Made by a program: the position numbers and the translations under genes. A stretch of 42,477 nucleotides of DNA from Verrucomicrobiota bacterium. GTDB taxonomy: Bacteria > Verrucomicrobiota > Verrucomicrobiia > Limisphaerales > JACDHS01. Within the stretch, counting starts at the first letter, position 1. Each line of letters starts with the position of its first letter. Shown here piece after piece: positions 1 through 6,453 of this stretch. Under the pieces are notes generated by a model. That model worked only from the letters and a program-made list of their open reading frames with translations. It made no database searches and was not told the DNA's origin. Where the stretch lies: positions 1-42,477 of the forward strand of contig JACDHS010000031.1 of NCBI GenBank assembly GCA_013820875.1, given 5' to 3'.

Positions 1-33
1 ATCCCGGCCTTGCCTGCAGCCGGTTGGTTATGC
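1..33 (-). other. attC site of cassette 6 (cut by window start)
   Basis: The R'' box GCATAAC (27-33, minus) is the complement of the first bases of this cassette (GTTATGC at 259-265). The following arm matches the corresponding part of the attC at 1105-1197 almost base for base. The R' half lies outside the window. The TAA stop of the cassette ORF is embedded in the R'' box. Confidence 0.85.
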
Positions 34-246
34 TGTCGCCATCTCATACGCAACAAAACCGTGCTCTCCTCCGCTGAACGTCCGTTCGCGACAGCGAACA
101 AACGAACCCGATGCGAACTGCCAATGCTCGTCTTCCGGTTGCCTGCCGATAATCCGAAACACACCCTCGCGCACCTGCTCCGCCTCCACGGGACGCCACA
201 CTTGGGTCCCTTCATCAACGAGCTCTATATAAATCGTGGTGCTCAT
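28..246 (-). CDS. Cassette 6: small conserved hypothetical protein (72 aa)
   Basis: A 72-residue acidic soluble protein with no signal peptide or membrane segment. It begins MSTTIYIELVDEGTQVWRP and has a GSFVRCRERTF segment near the middle. The start is supported by an AAGAGGT ribosome-binding site ending directly before the ATG, and by the cassette boundary 18 bases upstream. From memory, small proteins with an 'LxDEGTxVWRPVEA' opening are common as stand-alone hypotheticals in bacteria, but no function is known to me. It is the sole ORF of its cassette, and its stop codon lies inside the attC R'' box. Real gene: likely. Function: unknown. Confidence 0.8.
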   Translation of the reverse strand: MSTTIYIELVDEGTQVWRPVEAEQVREGVFRIIGRQPEDEHWQFASGSFVRCRERTFSGGEHGFVAYEMATA

Positions 247-258
247 ACCTCTTCCGCA

Positions 259-353
259 GCATAACGTTCCGCATCACTGACCCCGCGCCAGTGATCCTCA
301 AATTGAAACCACAGCGCTATCGCGGGGTTCGGTGCATGCGGTTTGTTCGACGG
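259..353 (-). other. attC site of cassette 5
   Basis: The R'' box CGTCGAAC (345-353) complements the start of the cassette (GTTCGACG at 693-700). The R' point is G265. The two arms (CCGCATGCACCGAACCCCGCG versus the complement of CGCGGGGTCAGTGATGCGG) form the imperfect palindrome with unpaired extra bases expected of attC. It differs at only three positions from the attC at 694-787. Confidence 0.92.
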
Positions 354-361
354 TCCTCGTG

Positions 362-685
362 TCATTTATCTGAATAGTCCAGTGAGGGTGCGAGCTTAGC
401 AATAACGTCATCCCAAGTCTTGCATGTGCCACACTCGTCGAGAAGCGCACCAATTTTCTGACGTATGGCGCTCCAATCAAACTCTCGAAACTCCAATGCC
501 GGCTGGTGCTCCGACTGCGACTTGCCAGTCGAACACGCGAAAAACTGGAACACCTCGTAACCACGGTGAAAGCGCTGAGAAACCGAGACCTGCATGAATA
601 CAGAAAAGTCACGAACATCATCTGGCTGGCCAGAAGATGGCTTATCCAAATCAGGACTCCAAATGTCGTCAATTTTCAAGCGCAT
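362..685 (-). CDS. Cassette 5: Imm8-like immunity protein
   Basis: The 107-residue product starts MRLKIDDIWSPDLDKP and continues with a segment reading F..FMQVSVSQ, then YEVFQFFACST. This order (basic strand, 'I.SPDL' motif, proline-rich acidic turn, 'F.F.VC' strand) matches what I recall of the immunity protein 8 (Imm8) family of polymorphic toxin systems. Such proteins bind and neutralise a cognate toxin in the cytoplasm. The ATG at 685 was chosen over the longer frame because the cassette begins at 699; the longer frame would run through the recombination junction. No toxin gene is next to it, so it would be an orphan immunity gene, a typical cassette cargo. The Imm8 assignment rests on motif memory, not on a profile search. 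Confidence 0.7.
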   Translation of the reverse strand: MRLKIDDIWSPDLDKPSSGQPDDVRDFSVFMQVSVSQRFHRGYEVFQFFACSTGKSQSEHQPALEFREFDWSAIRQKIGALLDECGTCKTWDDVIAKLAPSLDYSDK

Positions 686-693
686 GGCGAGCC

Positions 694-787
694 GTCGAAC
701 GTTCCGCATCACTGACCCCGCGCCAGTGATACTCGAATTGAAACCACAGCGCTATCGCGGGGTTCGGTGCATGCGGTTGGTTAGGCC
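694..787 (-). other. attC site of cassette 4
   Basis: The R'' box GGCCTAAC (780-787) is the exact complement of the cassette start (GTTAGGCC at 1104-1111). The R' point is G700. It is nearly identical to the attCs at 259-353 and 1445-1537. Confidence 0.93.
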
Positions 788-793
788 ACATAT

Positions 794-1087
794 TCATGAT
801 CTACTAAAATACCAAATCGAAACCCCTGCAATGCCAATCACTGCGAAAGTGGTCAAGAGTCCAACAAGCGTAGTCGCGTCCGCCGTCAAGTAAACCTGCT
901 GTCCTCGCAAATGGTAAAAACCGCCCCATTTGATTTTCTTTTTTTTCTTCTTCGGAATATCTCGCAACAACTGATCGCATTTCCAGCGACCAAACGAGAT
1001 GATTGGTACAACAATGGTTCCGACACCGTAAACCAGAGGGTGAACGATCATCTCAAACACAATCTCTCCGATGAAACTCGATGGCAT
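794..1087 (-). CDS. Cassette 4: small two-helix membrane protein
   Basis: A 97-residue protein starting MPSSFIGEIVFEMIV. Hydrophobic stretches at about residues 8-31 and 73-92 suggest two membrane helices. Between them is a strongly basic stretch with six consecutive lysines, then KWGGFYHLRG. The start at 1087 lies 23 bases inside the cassette boundary; the upstream in-frame ATG at 1147 would be in the neighbouring cassette's attC and is therefore not credible. The run of lysine codons creates a long T/C homopolymer-rich tract on the plus strand (about 930-952), which could be prone to slippage. Function unknown. Confidence 0.75.
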   Translation of the reverse strand: MPSSFIGEIVFEMIVHPLVYGVGTIVVPIISFGRWKCDQLLRDIPKKKKKKIKWGGFYHLRGQQVYLTADATTLVGLLTTFAVIGIAGVSIWYFSRS

Positions 1088-1104
1088 ACGGTGCGCGTGA
1101 TGTG

Positions 1105-1197
1105 GCCTAACGCCCCGGCTCAGGCAGGCCGGGCCAATGATGTTCAATTGTCAACCGAGACGCGATCCCGGCCTTGCCTGCAGCCGGCTTGTTCGCC
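1105..1197 (-). other. attC site of cassette 3 (second attC subfamily)
   Basis: The R'' box GCGAAC (1191-1197) complements the cassette start (GTTCGC at 1446-1451). The R' point is G1111. The arms, AAGCCGGCTGCAGGCAAGGC and the complement of GCCTGCCTGAGCCGGGGC, are a different sequence from the attCs at 259, 694 and 1445, but match the partial site at 1-33. Confidence 0.92.
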
Positions 1198-1222
1198 AAT
1201 AAGATCTCGATCTGCATACTCG

Positions 1223-1435
1223 CTATCGAAAAAGGAAAATAAGCGATCCAACACACGCCAAAACCAGCAGTGGCCCCAGCCAACGCAACGGGCGCTGGAA
1301 CTTCGGGTTCCACCGCAAACCTCCGACTATCTTTGGACCAACCGTTCCATATGCGAAGGCTATGCCCCACAGTCCGATGATCAAAAAGATGATCGAAGTG
1401 AGAATCTCAAAAACTTGGGCAAAGGCAATCATCAT
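1223..1435 (-). CDS. Cassette 3: small membrane protein (70 aa)
   Basis: A 70-residue protein made largely of two hydrophobic segments (about residues 9-30 and 51-69) joined by a loop that contains the segment GGLRWNPKFQRPLRW. Two ATGs lie in tandem (1435 and 1432); either could be used. The cassette boundary is 15 bases upstream. No catalytic motif is visible. Small two-helix membrane proteins are common integron cassette cargo, but no function can be assigned. Confidence 0.72.
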   Translation of the reverse strand: MMIAFAQVFEILTSIIFLIIGLWGIAFAYGTVGPKIVGGLRWNPKFQRPLRWLGPLLVLACVGSLIFLFR

Positions 1436-1444
1436 GCACTTGAT

Positions 1445-1537
1445 GGCGAACGTCCCGCATCACTGACCCCGCGCCAGTGATACTCGAATTGAAACCACAG
1501 CGCTATCGCGGGGTTCAGTGCATGCGGTTGGTTCTGC
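1445..1537 (-). other. attC site of cassette 2
   Basis: The R'' box GCAGAAC (1531-1537) would predict a cassette start GTTCTGC, but the cassette starts GTTATGC, one mismatch. The R' point is G1451. The site differs at two positions from the attC at 694-787. The mismatch may reflect a point mutation, or recombination of this attC with another cassette. Confidence 0.9.
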
Positions 1538-1553
1538 ATTGTGGGTGTTCACC

Positions 1554-1892
1554 TTATTCGTCTTGAGGGAAAATTTGAAGGATCTTCCCGTCGATACACC
1601 GCCCCGCCAATCTTCGACCTTTGAATGTACCTTCCCAGTGGTGCACAAGCGCTTCGCGCGGTACTGACTCAAACTCTTCGATCCACTTGGTGAGAAACGG
1701 AACCATCCGATTATTCTGGTCTCTCAGTTGACAACCACGTAAACGGCCACGAAGAATCGCAAGCTGATGGTCACGAGCGTAGAAGGGTTGCCCATGCGCA
1801 TCCGTGTCGACTCGACTCTGCTCAATCGTTAGATCGGCAACACTGTGGTAGCCCGCCGCCTCCAGTTTCTCAGAAAGCGCATCTGTGTTCAT
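1554..1892 (-). CDS. Cassette 2: hypothetical soluble protein (112 aa)
   Basis: The product begins MNTDALSEKLEAAGYHSVADL and has no membrane segment or signal peptide. It includes a charged stretch rich in arginine around residues 44-62 and ends KILQIFPQDE. I do not recognise the family. The start at 1892 lies 12 bases inside the cassette boundary (G1905/T1904), as expected for cassette genes with very short leaders. The ORF occupies most of its 454-bp cassette, and its stop is 16 bases before the R'' box. Confidence 0.72.
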   Translation of the reverse strand: MNTDALSEKLEAAGYHSVADLTIEQSRVDTDAHGQPFYARDHQLAILRGRLRGCQLRDQNNRMVPFLTKWIEEFESVPREALVHHWEGTFKGRRLAGRCIDGKILQIFPQDE

Positions 1893-1898
1893 GGATTC

Positions 1899-2025
1899 GC
1901 ATAACGTGCGAGGTCAGACACAGAGCCCGTGAGCGCCGCGCGGCCTGCAACGAGAACAATAGAAAACCGAAAGCCGTAAAACTGCAAGCGCGGGGCTCTG
2001 TTGTCTGCACCGATTTTGTTAGCCC
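1899..2025 (-). other. attC site of cassette 1 (long form)
   Basis: The R'' box GGGCTAAC (2018-2025) exactly complements the start of cassette 1 (GTTAGCCC at 2533-2540). The R' point is G1905. At about 120 bp it is longer than the other sites. The outer arms GTGCAGACAACAGAGCCCCG and the complement of CGGGCTCTGTGTCTGACC pair imperfectly around a long variable centre. The TAA stop of the cassette ORF sits in the R'' box. Confidence 0.9.
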
Positions 2026-2525
2026 TCTTTGCCCTCATAGTATGGTGGAAACAACTTGCCCGACGGCGGCTTGGGGAGTTGGCCGAGGCGCTGCAACTCC
2101 TCAACTTGGTGCCTGCGACAAAAGACCCCTAACGTAGACGCTCGCTCTTCACACCCTTCGGCGCGACACTTGTCCGAAGAGGGTGTGAAGGGCCGCAAAT
2201 GATAGTCAGCCATCATCGCGGTATAGATCATCATCGCCGCAGGCTGCTGATAGTGCTCACGCTGCCACTCCTCGGCAGTGATGGCGGGAACGCGGAAGAG
2301 ATACTCTTCATTTGCGAAATTCCACTCGCGTCCGGACTGCCACACCTCACCGCACAGCGGGCATCGGAATAGCGAAATCCCAAGCTCAACATCCTCATTA
2401 AGGATCTGTAGTCGCTTCTTGAGCGCCTTCGATTGCTTGATCCGCTTGGAGATAGCGTTCCTATCGAGCGTCAAGTGAGGATAGCTTGCACAATCGCATC
2501 CCTCGGATTTTGAAAACGGCCACAT
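2019..2525 (-). CDS. Cassette 1: hypothetical Cys-rich (zinc-binding?) protein
   Basis: A 168-residue product from MWPFSKSEGCDC. Cysteine pairs at CDCASY, a CPLCGEVW motif, and a C-terminal C..xGC...(x8).FCRRH pattern suggest one or two zinc-binding sites, with a helical C-terminal segment and a proline-rich end. The 177-residue frame starting at 2552 was rejected: the extra residues would be read from DNA outside the cassette, across the G2540/T2539 junction. The chosen ATG is 14 bases inside the cassette. It is the first (most recently inserted or platform-proximal) cassette. The family is not recognised. Confidence 0.72.
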   Translation of the reverse strand: MWPFSKSEGCDCASYPHLTLDRNAISKRIKQSKALKKRLQILNEDVELGISLFRCPLCGEVWQSGREWNFANEEYLFRVPAITAEEWQREHYQQPAAMMIYTAMMADYHLRPFTPSSDKCRAEGCEERASTLGVFCRRHQVEELQRLGQLPKPPSGKLFPPYYEGKEG

Positions 2526-2532
2526 GCTTCTT

Positions 2533-2552
2533 GGGCTAACCATATGATTCAC
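2533..2552 (-). other. Platform-side junction of the cassette array (attI-like)
   Basis: The minus strand reads ATATG-GTTAGCCC, and cassette 1 begins at the first T after the G (position 2539). No palindromic L'/L'' partner is visible in the next 100 bases to the right, so this is not an attC. It is where attI, or a secondary insertion site, must lie. Confidence 0.6.
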
Positions 2553-2997
2553 AGGTAGATTTGCCCTGATAACATGATATTAGACCGGGTTTTCGGGCGG
2601 GACTATCTGATTGCCTTAGGTGGGCGTCTGGGGCAAAAACCATTTGACTGAACCTTGAATTGTTACGAGGGAAAGTCAAGCCAACAGCGTGATCCAAGAC
2701 AGTCCGAAATTGCTATTCCAAATTCGCTCGAACGATGTTCATGAATTAAAACGATCTGCAAAAAACTGAGACATGCCATTCGACGAGCAAGGCCCGGGTA
2801 AACCGGGACGAGAAATCCTGAACTCTGTCAGTGCGACACAACTTTTCGCAACGGCTCCTCGTCATGGGATTGAGAGTTTCGTCCGGGAACGGAATCTTCT
2901 CCGAAAGATTCGTCTGCAGAAGGGTCAGCCCACCGAGCGCGGCAAGCAAAACGTCGAAACCTCTGCAAAATCGCTAAAAACGTTTCGCGGAATTGGC
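2553..2997. other. Gene-poor stretch right of the cassette array
   Basis: About 445 bases. No ORF with credible coding character, no integrase fragment and no RNA gene is recognised. The only longer frame (2773-3135, plus) reads into the 41-bp repeats and is not convincing. Confidence 0.5.
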
Positions 2998-3240
2998 TTT
3001 CTGATGTCAGAAAGTCCAAAATTTCCGGAGTTTTCCACTTTCTGGCGTCATAAATGCCGATATTTCCGGGGATTTCGACTTTCTGACGTCATAAAGCCCG
3101 ATATTTCCGGGGATTTCGATTTTCTGACGTCATAAAGCCCGATATTTTCGGAGTTTTCCAGTTTCTGACGTCATAAAGTCTAAAATTTCCGGAGTTTTGG
3201 CCTTTCTGACATCAAAGGTCATTCCGGGATTTCAAAATCG
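2998..3240. repeat. 41-bp tandem repeat array (six units) with TGACGTCA palindrome
   Basis: Units start at 2998, 3039, 3080, 3121, 3162 and 3203, a constant period of 41 bp; the last unit is degenerate. The core is TTTCTGACGTCATAAAG followed by a TTTCCGG(G/A)G block. TGACGTCA is a perfect 8-bp palindrome, present in three units and altered in the flanking ones. The period is not a multiple of three, so the array does not encode a peptide repeat. It lies upstream of the gene at 3528. Confidence 0.93.
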
Positions 3241-3527
3241 GCGCCAGCGAGCTATCGCCGGTTTCATAATGGCCACCCTCCAACCATCCTCAAAACGACG
3301 CTTCCGCTGACAAAAAAACGGTCGTTTTTGAAAATAAATTTCCGCCTAACCTGGCCGTTTTCCTGTAAGTGCCTGTCAGTCAACAAGAAGGGAAATAAAA
3401 AATAATTTACGAAAAAAAATTGGTCCGACACTAGGTGACGGAGTGGCTGTGAAATGATGGTCTCGTTCTTTTTAACAATTCCGTTAACAGGAACGAGTAA
3501 ACAAATAAAACGAAAGAGATAGTAAAC
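3241..3527 (+). promoter_or_regulatory. AT-rich leader with nested inverted repeat
   Basis: The region before the gene at 3528 is A/T-rich. At 3463-3500 a CTCGTTC / GAACGAG pair encloses an inner TTAAC-AATTCC-GTTAA pair, so a nested stem-loop or an operator is possible. The start codon follows at 3528 with a weak AGAGAT ribosome-binding site. Confidence 0.4.
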
Positions 3528-4442
3528 ATGAAAAATGACCTACAACTACCCATCCCTCGCATGCTGACGCTGGGCGAGTCGGTGGCAAACGGCTACGACC
3601 TCCATGGCGTGGCGATCGGTATCACCCGCAACACCGGCGCGTTGACCCGCGCGGATGTCGCGGCGGCGGAACTGGCTCGGGACATTTACGAAGTCGGCGC
3701 CCAGGCGGCGCGGGATCGGAACGGAGAACTCCAGGTGCTCAGCAAGGAGGCTTATGAATACGGGTTGCTCTCCCGCGACATCCTCAAGCCGATTCTCGGA
3801 AAGCGGTATTCGGCGGCTTGGAACCAGACGGGCCTGGTCGGGTCACTGAAAATTCCGAGCAACCACGAAGATCTGCAGGGATTAATGCAATCCATGCGGA
3901 CGTTCTTCACGAATAATGCGGCGTGGGAAGCGGCCACTCAGAATGTTACGGCGGCACGGGCGGAGGACTTGCGGTCCGGCCTTTCCAGCAAGCGCGCGGA
4001 AGTGCAGGCGGCGGCGGGGGAGAGGAAGACGCTGATGAACCTGCGCGATCAAAAGGTAACGGCCTTGCGTGATCGTCTGCGTCTTTTCATCCTGGAAGCG
4101 GGCGAAAAGATTGGTCCGTTGGATCCCCGGTGGGTTGCCTTTGGATTAAATATGCCGGGTGCCCGGGCCACTCCGGATGTCCCGCAGAATGTCAGGGCCA
4201 TTCTGATCGGTAATAACGCGCTCTCGGTGAAGTGGGACAAAGCGGCTCGCGCGGAGTATTACCGGGTCTGGGCGCGGGTGGTGGGTTCGCAGGAGGAGTT
4301 GGTGATCATGGGGAGTCCGGGGGACATCGACTTCACGATCGAAGGTTTGCCTTCGAACGCAACGGTGGAGATTGCGATCTCGGCGATCAATAACGGCGGC
4401 GAAAGTGCGCGGAGCACTGTGCTGGTGGTGTTGACGACGTAA
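3528..4442 (+). CDS. Fibronectin type III domain protein, function unknown
   Basis: 304 residues without a signal peptide or membrane helix. Residues 1-210 are mostly helical, with a charged segment around 150-180 that could form a coiled coil. Residues about 218-304 have the pattern of a fibronectin type III domain: 'P.NV.A', 'LSVKWDKAARAEYYRVW', 'IEGLPSNATVEIAISAINNGGES'. Such domains mediate protein or carbohydrate contacts. The N-terminal part is not recognised. The ATG at 3528 was kept because it follows an AGAGATAGTAAAC leader. It stands alone: a strong hairpin follows the stop, and the next gene belongs to a different functional group. Confidence 0.85.
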   Translation: MKNDLQLPIPRMLTLGESVANGYDLHGVAIGITRNTGALTRADVAAAELARDIYEVGAQAARDRNGELQVLSKEAYEYGLLSRDILKPILGKRYSAAWNQTGLVGSLKIPSNHEDLQGLMQSMRTFFTNNAAWEAATQNVTAARAEDLRSGLSSKRAEVQAAAGERKTLMNLRDQKVTALRDRLRLFILEAGEKIGPLDPRWVAFGLNMPGARATPDVPQNVRAILIGNNALSVKWDKAARAEYYRVWARVVGSQEELVIMGSPGDIDFTIEGLPSNATVEIAISAINNGGESARSTVLVVLTT

Positions 4443-4460
4443 GATGTGGGGGCGAACAAA

Positions 4461-4490
4461 ATTGGGGCAGCTTCAGGGCTGCCCCAATTG
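4461..4490. terminator. Perfect 12-bp hairpin after the FN3 gene
   Basis: AATTGGGGCAGC pairs perfectly with GCTGCCCCAATT around a six-base loop, 18 bases after the stop at 4442. There is no T-run on the plus strand; on the minus strand TTTTG follows. It may act as a terminator or as an mRNA-stabilising hairpin. Confidence 0.6.
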
Positions 4491-4651
4491 CGTGTACAGA
4501 TGTGAGCATGAGCAGGGGGGGAGGGGGAAATTGAGGGATTGGGAAAACCCCAAAACGCCTTTTCAGTTGCTTTCCACCGGCAACTCTTTACTACTCTTTT
4601 ATCCAAAGCCCACTCGTAATGGGCTGATTATCAAACATCCGAACTGCAAAC

Positions 4652-5491
4652 ATGGCTTATACCGCTGAAATCAGTCGCGCCAATCCCAGTGCATTCATTT
4701 TCCTGATTGACCAATCCGGTTCCATGCTCGAACCGATCGCCGGCAGTGCCGAAGGAAAACGCAAGTGCGACAGTGTTTCCGATGCCATTAACCGTCTGCT
4801 GCATAATTTGATCATTAAATGTGCGCGCGGCGAAGGGGTGCGGAATTTCTATGATGTCTGCGTGATCGGCTACGGCGCGCAGGTGGTGCCCGGGTTCAGC
4901 GGCAAATTGGCAGGACGGGATCTGGTTCCAATCAGCGACATCGCCAATGCACCGGCCCGCGTCGAAGAACGCACCAGGCAGGTCGAGGATGGCCAGGGTG
5001 GAACCGTCACTCAGAAAGTTAAATTTCCGATCTGGTTTGAACCGGTGGCCAAAGGCACCACGCCGATGGGTCAGGCCTTGAGCATGGCGCATCATATTTT
5101 GGAAGGCTGGGTGGGGCGGCATCCGAATTCTTATCCGCCGATCGTCATCAACATCACCGATGGTGAAGCGACCGATTCCGGCCCGGCGCCGCAAGCGGAA
5201 GCGCTTTGCTCGCTCTGCACCAATGACGGTCCGGTGTTGTTGTTCAACTGTCACATCTCGACTAAACCGCTGGAACCGATTGTTTTTCCAGACAGCGACG
5301 ATGATTTGCCGGATTCCTTTGCGCGCACGCTTTACCATTCGTCGAGCCTCCTTCCAGATGGGTTACGCGATCTGGCGCGCGCCGAGAATCTCGATTTCGG
5401 CACTGAAACGCGCGGGTTTGCTTTTAATGCAGACCTTGTGGAATTGATTCGCTTCCTCGACATCGGCACCCGTGCCAGCAATCTGCGGTAA
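4652..5491 (+). CDS. von Willebrand A domain protein (TerY-like) of a VWA/PP2C/kinase triad
   Basis: 279 residues forming a single cytoplasmic VWA domain. The metal-ion-dependent adhesion site is intact: D20-Q-S22-G-S24, a threonine in KGTTPMG (136/137), and D170 in NITDGEATD. The product resembles TerY-type VWA proteins, which in the known TerY-phosphorylation triads occur with a PP2C phosphatase and a protein kinase; the next two genes are exactly these. It probably acts as a protein-binding scaffold or substrate of the pair. The ATG at 4652 follows a CGAACTGCAAAC leader with no clear ribosome-binding site. A 9-bp hairpin (5564-5584) lies in the 188-bp gap before the phosphatase. Confidence 0.88.
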   Translation: MAYTAEISRANPSAFIFLIDQSGSMLEPIAGSAEGKRKCDSVSDAINRLLHNLIIKCARGEGVRNFYDVCVIGYGAQVVPGFSGKLAGRDLVPISDIANAPARVEERTRQVEDGQGGTVTQKVKFPIWFEPVAKGTTPMGQALSMAHHILEGWVGRHPNSYPPIVINITDGEATDSGPAPQAEALCSLCTNDGPVLLFNCHISTKPLEPIVFPDSDDDLPDSFARTLYHSSSLLPDGLRDLARAENLDFGTETRGFAFNADLVELIRFLDIGTRASNLR

Positions 5492-5563
5492 AAACTTCGT
5501 GAGAAAGCACGCATCTACGCGAATAGACCGGACGCGAGGGGCGGGCTGGTTTTGCATAATGCG

Positions 5564-5584
5564 CTGCCAGCGTCCCGCTGGCAG
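5564..5584. other. Hairpin between VWA and PP2C genes
   Basis: CTGCCAGCG and CGCTGGCAG pair perfectly around a three-base loop. There is no T-run. It could set the relative expression of the upstream and downstream genes. Confidence 0.4.
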
Positions 5585-5679
5585 GGTTTCCCAGTTGGAC
5601 ATTGATCTCGATAATGTAAGCGATTTCATCCGGCAGTTCCCTTCTGCCGACGAGACGCCGACAGCACCCTAAACACAAC

Positions 5680-6450
5680 ATGCAACCTTCTGCCAAAGCG
5701 TTCTGGGTTCCGAAAGCTGGCAACAGCGTGGAGGAATACGAAGACGCCTCAGCGCATTCGGACCATCGGTTTGCCATTGCGGATGGCGCCACGGAATCTT
5801 CCTTTTCCGAACGCTGGGCGCAAGAGCTCGTCAAGCAGTTCGTGGTGCAGCCGCCGGAACACATTCGCAATTCCAAAATCCCGCTGAAAGAATGGCTTGA
5901 TCCGCTTCAGAAACAATGGCACGCCAGCATTCCATGGCAGCGACTCCCCTGGTATGCAGAAGAAAAAGCGCGCAACGGTGCGTTTACATCTTTTCTCGGA
6001 GTTGAAATAACTCCCGCGCCTTCCCGCTTCCGGTTGTTCGATTTGTTCCGCCGCCGCAAAGGCACGCAGTGGCACGCCTTTACCGTGGGGGACAGTTGTT
6101 TCTTTCAAGTGCGGAATGATGCTGTGTTGAAATCGTTTCCATTCGATAAATCGGAGCAATTCAATAACCGACCTCTTTTGATCTCCAGTAATCCGAGTCG
6201 CAATAAATCTGTATGGAAGCATATAAAGCAGACAGAAGGCGCCTGCGATGTTGGCGATCTGTTTTTACTCATGACAGATGCGCTCGCGCTCTGGTTCATG
6301 AAGGAAAATGAAGCCGGACGGAAGCCATGGAAAACGCTCCTGGAAATCAATACCGATAAAGCGTTTGCGAACTTTGTCGAAACCATGCGCAAGAGTTCAG
6401 CCCTGCGCAATGACGACACCACTTTGCTGATCTGCCACTGGAAAGATTGA
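5680..6450 (+). CDS. PP2C-family serine/threonine phosphatase
   Basis: 256 residues. The PP2C metal-binding motifs are visible in order: E21-D22 (EEYEDASAHS), D35-G36 (FAIADGATES), G137-D138 (FTVGDSCFF), T199-D200 (LLMTDALALW) and D245-D246 (RNDDTTLLI). This supports a Mn/Mg-dependent phosphatase that would remove phosphates placed by the kinase encoded next. No membrane segment, so it is cytoplasmic. The kinase gene starts three bases after the stop, so the two are almost certainly translated from one message. The PP2C/kinase/VWA set matches the TerY-phosphorylation triad described for bacteria. Confidence 0.93.
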   Translation: MQPSAKAFWVPKAGNSVEEYEDASAHSDHRFAIADGATESSFSERWAQELVKQFVVQPPEHIRNSKIPLKEWLDPLQKQWHASIPWQRLPWYAEEKARNGAFTSFLGVEITPAPSRFRLFDLFRRRKGTQWHAFTVGDSCFFQVRNDAVLKSFPFDKSEQFNNRPLLISSNPSRNKSVWKHIKQTEGACDVGDLFLLMTDALALWFMKENEAGRKPWKTLLEINTDKAFANFVETMRKSSALRNDDTTLLICHWKD

Positions 6451-6453
6451 CGT

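Larger units (their letters stand above)
1..2540 (-). mobile_element. Integron gene-cassette array (six cassettes, no integrase in window)
   Basis: Six ORF-plus-attC units follow each other head to tail on the minus strand. Each attC lies at the 3' end of its ORF and ends at a G^TT point where the next cassette starts. Cassette limits by these junctions are 1905-2539, 1451-1904, 1111-1450, 700-1110, 265-699 and 1-264 (the last cut by the window). For cassettes 1, 3, 4, 5 and 6 the R'' box is the exact complement of the cassette's own first bases (GTTAGCCC, GTTCGC, GTTAGGCC, GTTCGACG, GTTATGC); cassette 2 has one mismatch. The first cassette is at the right, so attI and a divergent plus-strand intI would be expected right of 2540. 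None is present, so this is a cluster of attC sites lacking an integrase, or an array whose platform was lost. Confidence 0.92.

Noticed and set aside
10-264. 84-residue plus-strand ORF at the window start
   Set aside because: Opposite the cassette gene at 28-246 and running through attC sequence on both sides.
911-1480. 189-residue plus-strand ORF spanning cassettes 3 and 4
   Set aside because: Crosses a cassette junction and an attC site and is antisense to two cassette genes.
2773-3135. 120-residue plus-strand ORF right of the cassette array
   Set aside because: Its second half reads through the 41-bp repeats in shifting frames and it shows no integrase or other motif.
2998-3240. CRISPR array
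   Set aside because: Units are contiguous with no unique spacers, here and in the three 42-bp arrays; no cas genes are present.
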